Positions 58,484 to 64,000 of a DNA stretch of 64,000 nt are shown here, one piece after another. The stretch lies in assembly GCA_030035585.1 (NCBI GenBank), contig CM057463.1:138416736-138480735 (forward strand). The letters run 5' to 3'. Numbering within the stretch: position 1 is the first letter of the stretch; every line of letters starts with the position of its first letter. The notes under the pieces are model-generated. The model saw only the letters and a program-made list of their open reading frames with translations, had not been told where the DNA came from and did no database searches. A program made the position numbers and the translations under genes. The stretch comes from Dugong dugon (Eukaryota > Chordata > Mammalia > Sirenia > Dugongidae).

Positions 58484-58918
58484 TCAGCCAAGCACTAAAT
58501 GGAGTGAGAAAACTGACAGAGAACGGAGAGTGAGGAGAGATTCATGCAGAGGTCCCCTACCAGCTAACGCAGCGCAGATCCACCATCTTGGACTCTTATT
58601 GGAGACCAGCAAATGGAGGTACGAGAAAGCAGCCTCACGGAGCGTCCAGCGGGAGACAAAACAGCCGGTAATTTGCGGTGTGTGCTTTCCCACCCCCCAC
58701 CCCTCTTCGCCCCGGCTCAGCCTACTCTGCTTCCTGTGGTCACAGTCTCTTGACTGGGAAGCGCCGGCCGCTTGGATTCCACGCACCCAAGTGGGCGGCT
58801 CTCTGGGTGCCATTTGTTGGCTGCTAGTGTTGCTTTTTTTTTCTGCTTCTTTTGATTTCTCACTTGCCTCTCGCCACCTCCCCCTCCTTTCACTCAAGTG
58901 CCTGGCTCCATGTGCCAT
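58484..58918 (-). CDS. Antisense ORF in L1 5'UTR unit A (144 codons)
   Basis: Begins MAHGARHLSERRGRWREASE, then a lysine-rich stretch. Units B and C carry ORFs with the same first 14 residues. Human L1 has an antisense 5'UTR frame called ORF0, of unrelated sequence as far as I can judge. Coding is unproven; GC-rich repeat sequence can be open by chance. Confidence 0.3.
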   Translation of the reverse strand: MAHGARHLSERRGRWREASEKSKEAEKKSNTSSQQMAPREPPTWVRGIQAAGASQSRDCDHRKQSRLSRGEEGWGVGKHTPQITGCFVSRWTLREAAFSYLHLLVSNKSPRWWICAALAGRGPLHESLLTLRSLSVFSLHLVLG

Positions 58919-59122
58919 CTTTGCTTCTTCCTGAGGGGCTGTGGGGCTCTATTCGAGCATGCAGCTGCTTCCCTGTGTGGGCTGCCATGCTGGTGGGATC
59001 CCGGGGCTTTTGTTCATTTGTTCCTCTGTTTCCCACAGCCATGGTCTCTTGACCAGGAGGCGCCGGCTGCTTGGATTCCACACACCCAAGCAGGCGGCTC
59101 TCTGGGTGCCATTTGTTGGCTG

Positions 59123-59215
59123 CTAGTGTTGTTGTTTTTCTCCTTCTTTTGATTTCTCACTTGCCTCTCGCCACCTCCCCCTCCTTTCACTCAAGTGCCT
59201 GGCTCCGTGTGCCAT
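59123..59215 (-). CDS. Antisense ORF in L1 5'UTR unit B (30 codons)
   Basis: MAHGARHLSERRGRWREASE, then KSKEGEKQQH and stop. Same start as the ORFs of units A and C, truncated by the shorter unit. Confidence 0.25.
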   Translation of the reverse strand: MAHGARHLSERRGRWREASEKSKEGEKQQH

Positions 59216-59489
59216 CTATGCTTCTTCCTGAGGGGCCCCAGAGCGCCAGCAATTTGTGATATATGCTTTCCCACTCTCCACCCTTCTTCACCCACATTGG
59301 GCCTCCTCTACTTCCCGCAGACAAAGTCTCTTGTCCAGAAACACCAGCCTGCAATGGCTGGCTCTCTGAGTGCCATTTGTTGGCTGTTGGTGTTGCTTTT
59401 CTTTTTTTTTTTCCTGCTTCTTTTGATTTCTTGCTTGCCTCTTGCCGCCTCCCCCTCCTTTCGCTCAAGTGCCTGGCTCCGTGCGCCAT
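59187..59489 (-). CDS. Antisense ORF in L1 5'UTR unit C (100 codons)
   Basis: MAHGARHLSERRGRRQEASK, then KSKEAGKKKRKATPTANKW. Same start and lysine-rich middle as unit A, in the opposite direction to the LINE. Confidence 0.28.
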   Translation of the reverse strand: MAHGARHLSERRGRRQEASKKSKEAGKKKRKATPTANKWHSESQPLQAGVSGQETLSAGSRGGPMWVKKGGEWESIYHKLLALWGPSGRSIDGTRSQALE

Positions 59490-59729
59490 CTTTTCTTTTT
59501 CCTGAGGGGCTGCGGAGCTCCATTTGAGTGTGGAGCTGCTTCCTGGTCTGGGCTACTGTGCTGGTGGAATCCTGGGGCTTTTGATCGTTTGTTCATTTTG
59601 AATTGTTTGTTTGTTTTCTTTTCCTTTTCTTGAGTTGGGAGCCCTTTCTGGCCAGGCAGAGCTGCGTGGCAAGGAACTCCCCTTCTGTTTCCACAGATGT
59701 GTGGAGGGATCCCTGAGGACATTTCTTTT

Positions 59730-59793
59730 TTTGTTGTTTTTTTTTTTTCTATTTTTTTGGGGGGCCTTTCTTGTTCTTTTTTTTTTTTTTTGA
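59730..59793. repeat. Poly-pyrimidine T-rich tract in the L1 5'UTR
   Basis: Runs of T broken by single bases, part of a longer TC-rich stretch to about 60180. Confidence 0.85.
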
Positions 59794-60599
59794 TTTATTT
59801 TGTTTTCTTTTCCCTCTTTTTCCCTTTTTGTCTTTCCTCATTGCTCAGTTTCTCTATATCTTCCTTCTCTTTCTGATCCCTGAATACCAGGCGTTGTATG
59901 CCTCTGTGCCTTCTGGCCTGGCTGTGCTGTGACACCTGAGAGCGACTTCCCCAGACCTCATAGCTGCATCGGTGGGATCCCTGGGAACTTTGCGTTTCTT
60001 TAACCTTTCTAATTTTTATTTATTCATTCTTTTCTTCTTCTTCCCCTTTCTGTTTCCCTCCATTTCATAGTCTCTCATCTCTCCATTCCAATGGCAAGCT
60101 CCCCTAGCATTTTTTTTTGTTTGTCATATGTTTTTTGGCTCCTGTTTCTCTCTCCTCTCTCCCATATCCATCTTAGCTTCACACATAGCCATCTCCCCGC
60201 TGCATCCTGCCTACCTGCACCATGCGCTTGACATCACACCACCAAGCAGTGCAGGCACAGCTTACTGGAACCTGCCCAGCACTGATTACTGACCTGCCCT
60301 GGTGGCTGTAGTGAGTGCCACAAACAACCTGTCCCAGTGACTCCTCTTCAGCTGGACCTGCCCTGCTGTACCATATCTGAGTGACTGAACCTGCCAGTTG
60401 GAGAAGGAGGTGAAAAGTATTGAGCGAATAGATGAGCAAACAACAAACAGCACTCAGTCTGCCTGCTCAGACATAGTCAAAATTTTTTTTTTAAAAAGGG
60501 ATGAAACAAACAAATCTACAATCAATAAATGAGAGAAATAACTACTGAATGCCCCGAAAACAGCAAACAATATCAAAACACTTACAAAAACAGGACAGT

Positions 60600-61565
60600 A
60601 TGGTTCCAGTAGGTGTCCAAATTAAAAAACCAGATGACTCTCCTGTGGAAGAAAATGCACTAGAGGTACCTGATAGGGAATTCAAATCTCTAATACTCGG
60701 AATTTTCTAAAAACTGAGGCAAAAAGATGACAAACATGAGGGAAAAATAGACAAATTCATGGAAAATACAGACAAAAAATTGGAAGAATTCAGGAAGATG
60801 ATGCAGGAACAAAATGCCAAAATAAATTCACAACTAGAAATTATACAAAAACAACAATTAGAAATCCAAAAGATAAACAACAAGATTTCAGAAATGGAAG
60901 ATGTCACAGAAGGGCTGAGAAGCAGATTTGAAACCGTGGAAGACAGGATCAGTGGAACTGACGACAAACACTTGGATACAACTCTGTTTCAGGAAAACTC
61001 AGAAAAAAGAACAAAGAAAAATGAAGAGACCCTGAGAGTTATGTGGGACACAATTAAAAGCAAAAATTTATGAGTGATTGGCATTCCAGAACAGGGGGAG
61101 AAAACAGAAAACACAGAGAAGATCATTGAGGAACTGCTGACAGAAAACTTCCCCAATATTATGAAAGGTGAAAAGCTGGCCATCCAAGAAGCTCAACGAA
61201 CCCAATATAGAAGAGACCCCAAAAGAAAATCACAAAGGCATATCATATTCACACTCGCCAAAACCAAAGACAAACAAAGAATCTTGAGAGCAGCTCATGA
61301 AAAACAAGAAGTCACATACAGTGGAGAAACAATAAGACTAAGCTCAGATTATTCGGCAGAAACCATGCAGGCAAGAAAACAACGGGATGACATATATAAA
61401 ACCTTGAAAGAAAAAAATTGTCAGCCAAGAATAATATATCCTGCAAAACTCTCGTCCAGATTTGATAGTAAAATTAGGTAATTTCCAGATAAACAGAAAC
61501 TAAGGGAATATGTAAAAGTCAAACCAAACTTACAAGAATTATTAAAAGGGAGTCCTTCGATCTGA
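60600..61565 (+). pseudogene. L1 ORF1 (RNA-binding chaperone), decayed
   Basis: One frame covers 322 codons, from a probable ATG at 60600 (MVPVGVQIKKPDDS) to TGA 61563-61565; human ORF1p has 338 residues. The frame shows a long coiled coil (60720-60960, ENTDKKLEEFRKMMQEQ, QKQQLEIQKINNKISEMED), then the RRM-like and C-terminal domains (RDPKRKSQRHIIFTLAKTKD, KQEVTYSGETIRLSSDYSAE). Three in-frame stops, TAA 60708, TGA 61071 and TAA 61479, break it. Start choice is uncertain. Confidence 0.9.
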
Positions 61566-62020
61566 GGACAAACAGCTTCAGACCACAGGCAGAACCTAGG
61601 ACGCAGGATCGTACAAGCCAGATACTAATCTAGGAAATGAACTCTCGAGGACTATCCAAAACCAAAAGAAATACAACAGGGAATCAGAGCAGTCAATTGA
61701 TGGATGACAACAACATCAAAACAATGAAAGAGGGAATAAACGGCATATGTATAGAACCTTCTAATGGAGACGAAGGCAAGGCGATACCAAGTAATGGTAG
61801 ACTGCTTCAAACTTAGAAAGATAAGGGTAAAATTCATGGTAACCACAAAGAAAGTTAACAAACATACTCATCAAAATAAAGAGGAAAAACATAAAGTCTC
61901 AGCAAAAACAAAACCTACAAAAACAAAAGAATTGAAAAAAAATCCACAAACAAAAGTAACTCAGCACAAGAGTAAGAAGAACAAAGAAAACGTCAGCACC
62001 ACAAAAAAAAGCACTACAAA
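61566..62020 (+). other. L1 inter-ORF spacer
   Basis: 455 bp between the ORF1 stop and the ORF2 ATG, far longer than the 60-odd bp of human L1. A-rich toward its end. An 86-codon open frame at 61764-62024 is lysine-rich and overlaps the ORF2 start; I see no family match. Confidence 0.75.
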
Positions 62021-62761
62021 ATGACAGCAACAAGCTCACATCTATCAATAATTACACTGAATCTAAATGGACTCAATGCACCCATAAAGAGATGGAGAGT
62101 GACAGAATGGCTAAGAAAACAGGATCCATCAATATGCTGTCTACAAGAGACACACCTTAGAAACAAAGATGTGAATTTATTAAAAGTCAAAGGTTGGAAA
62201 AAAATATATCAAACTAACAACTACCAAAAAAGAGCAGGAGTGGCAATTCTAATCTCAGATAAAATAGACTTTAAAACAAAATCCACCATAAAAGACAATG
62301 AAGGACACTATATAATGATTAAGGGGATGATCCATCATGCAGACATAACCATAATAAACATCTACACACCCAATGACAGGGCTCCAAAATACATAAAACA
62401 AACTCTAACAACACTGAAAAGAGAAATTAACAGTTCCACAATAATAGTAGGAGACTTCAACACACCACTCTCAGTAAAGCACAGAACAACTAAGAACAAA
62501 CTCAGCAAAGATACAGAAGACCTAAAGGGCACAATCAGCCAACTTGACCTCGTAGACATATATAGAACACTCCATCCAACCACTGCAAAGTACACATTCT
62601 TTTCCAATGCACATAGAACGTTCTCCAGAAGAGACCACATCTTAGGCCACAGAGCAATCCTCAACAAGATCCAAAACGTTGAGATAATTCAAAGTATCTT
62701 CTCTGACCACAATGTCATCAAGGTAGAAATTAACAATAGAAAGAGCAAGGAAAAAAAATGA
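62021..62761 (+). pseudogene. L1 ORF2, endonuclease domain (open 246 codons)
   Basis: AP-endonuclease-like domain that nicks target DNA at insertion. It starts MTATSSHLSIITLNLNGLNA. Visible catalytic and metal-site motifs: LNLNGLN, CCLQETHL, GDFNTPLS, RDHILG and SDHN. The human counterpart begins MTGSNSHITILTLNINGLNA. The frame ends at TGA 62759-62761, after KSKEKK, but the downstream sequence in the same frame still reads as ORF2 (TTWILNNTLLTHHWVIEEIR), so this stop is a mutation. Confidence 0.96.
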
Positions 62762-64000
62762 ACTACATGGATACTGAATAATACCCTGCTTACACATCAC
62801 TGGGTAATAGAAGAAATCAGAGATGGAATCAAAAAATTCCTAGAATCAAAAGAGAATGAAAACACATCATACCAAAACCTTTGGGACACAGCAAAGGCAG
62901 TCCTCAGAGGACAATTTATAGCAATAGGTGCATACATCAAAAAAGAAGAAAGGTACAAACTCAAAACATTAACTACAGAACTCAAACAAATAGAAAGAGA
63001 ACAGCAAAAAAAAGCCCACAACCACCGGAAGAAAGGAAATAGTAAAGATCAGAGCAGAAATAAATGAAATAGAGAACAGAAAAACAATACAAAGAATCAA
63101 CAAAACCAAAAGTTGGTTCTTTGAAAGAATCAACAAAATGAACAAACCACTGGCCAGACTGACAAAAGAAAAACAGGAGAGGATGCAAATAACCCAAATA
63201 AGAAATGAAATGGGGGACATTACAAAAGACCCAACTGAAATAAAAAGGATTATAACAGAATATTATGAAAAACTATACTCCAACAAATTTGAAAACCTAG
63301 AGGAAATGGATAAATTTCTAGAAACACACAGCCTACCCAAACTACAGCAAAGTGATGTTGAAAATCTGAACAGACCCATAACAAGAGAAGAGATTGAAAA
63401 GGTAATAAAAAAAACTCCCAACCAAAAAAAACCCTGGCCCAGATGGCTTCACTGGAGAATTCTACAAAAATTTACAGAAGAGCTTGTACCAGTACTACTC
63501 AAGCTTTTTCAGAGCGCAGAAGAGGAAGCAAAACTTCCAGATTCATTCTATGAAGGCAACATAACGCTGATACCAAAGCAATAAAAGATGTAACAAAAAA
63601 AGAAAATTACAGACCAATATCTGTCATGAAAACAGATGCGAAAATTCTCAACAAAATTCTAGCCAATAGAATTCAGCATCATATCAAAAAAATAATACAC
63701 CACGACCAAGTAGGATTCATACCAGGTATGCAAGGATGTTTCAACATTAGAAAATCAATCAACGTAATCCACCACATAAATAAAAGGAAAGAAAAGAATC
63801 ACATGATCATCTTAATTGGCGCAGAAAAGGCATTTGACAAAGTCCAACACCCATTCCTATAGAAACTCTCAATAAAATCTGTATAGAAGGGAAATTTCTC
63901 AACATAATAAAGGGCATCTATGCAAAACCAATGGCCAACATCATTCCTAATGGAGAGAGACTGAAAACATTCCCCTTGAAAACAGGAACAAGACAAGGAT
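62762..64000 (+). pseudogene. L1 ORF2, linker and reverse transcriptase start, decayed
   Basis: Continues with NTSYQNLWDTAKAVLRGQFI, then in shifted frames [93 protein letters not shown] and [19 protein letters not shown]. About five frame changes separate these pieces. The motif A region reads [12 protein letters not shown] where human has SIDAEKAFDKIQ, so the catalytic Asp is Gly (GGC 63818-63820). The element continues past the edge. Confidence 0.95.

Larger units (their letters stand above)
58667..59597 (+). repeat. L1 5'UTR: three imperfect repeat units
   Basis: Unit A 58667-59022, unit B 59033-59240 and unit C 59248-59597 share the order GCTTTCCCAC, AGTCTCTTG, GCCATTTGTTGGCTG, TTGATTTCTCACTTGCCTCT, CACCTCCCCCTCCTTTCACT, CTTCTTCCTGAGGGGC. 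B lacks the start and end of A and C. This resembles the repeated monomers of some rodent L1 promoters. Confidence 0.9.
58353..64000 (+). mobile_element. Afrotherian L1 LINE, 5' portion (runs off the right edge)
   Basis: Starts near GGATTAGGGCAAAATGGC inside an older antisense L1. 5'UTR about 2.25 kb, ORF1 region 60600-61565, spacer 61566-62020, ORF2 from 62021 to the edge (endonuclease and the start of the reverse transcriptase). Not 5'-truncated, but no longer active: nonsense codons and frame changes in both ORFs. Gene order and motifs are those of mammalian L1. Confidence 0.95.

Overview
The window is a mammalian nuclear locus from an afrotherian, most likely an elephant or close relative. 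The evidence is about 31 copies of the tRNA-headed SINE known as AfroSINE, four copies of a second SINE with a tRNA-Gly-like head, and two 3' ends of an RTE (BovB-like) LINE whose tail both SINEs share. Genus is an inference from repeat content; hyrax or sirenian cannot be excluded.

One host gene is present: the 5' half of SEC24D, a COPII coat cargo adaptor, on the minus strand. A CpG-rich promoter lies near 47.45-47.78 kb. A non-coding exon 1 ends at 47450, and exon 2 carries the ATG at 44999. Exons 3 to 8 lie at 37864-37993, 31817-31965, 30207-30482, 29750-29877, 22467-22578 and 21429-21556. All splice phases agree and together give 347 codons: the proline/glycine/glutamine-rich N-terminal region and the start of the conserved Sec24 core. 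Exon 9 (zinc finger) was not found, so 1-21428 is intron 8 and the gene runs off the left edge. No second host gene was seen from 47.8 kb to the right edge.

The rest is layered repeats. Old layers are L2 (including a piece with reverse transcriptase coding sequence at 25.4-28.0 kb), MIR, hAT-type DNA elements and old L1 ends. A middle layer is fossil ERVL/MaLR-type LTRs; three look like whole solo LTRs with 5-bp target duplications. The youngest layer is AfroSINE insertions, many with target duplications, some nested in one another. The right 5.6 kb is a nearly full-length 5' portion of an afrotherian L1 (58.35 kb to the edge). It has a long 5'UTR of three imperfect repeat units, a decayed ORF1, an ORF2 with an open endonuclease domain, and a reverse transcriptase that lacks a catalytic aspartate.

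Most interesting points: SEC24D has two identical 13-bp sites with a TGACGTGG core around exon 1, matching its known control by CREB3L/XBP1-type factors. It also has a four-codon uORF whose stop overlaps the start codon and an AAGCAG tandem acceptor at exon 6. The L1 5'UTR units each carry an antisense ORF with the same N-terminus. The RTE and SINE copies show directly that the SINEs borrowed the LINE 3' end. I found no wholly new system.
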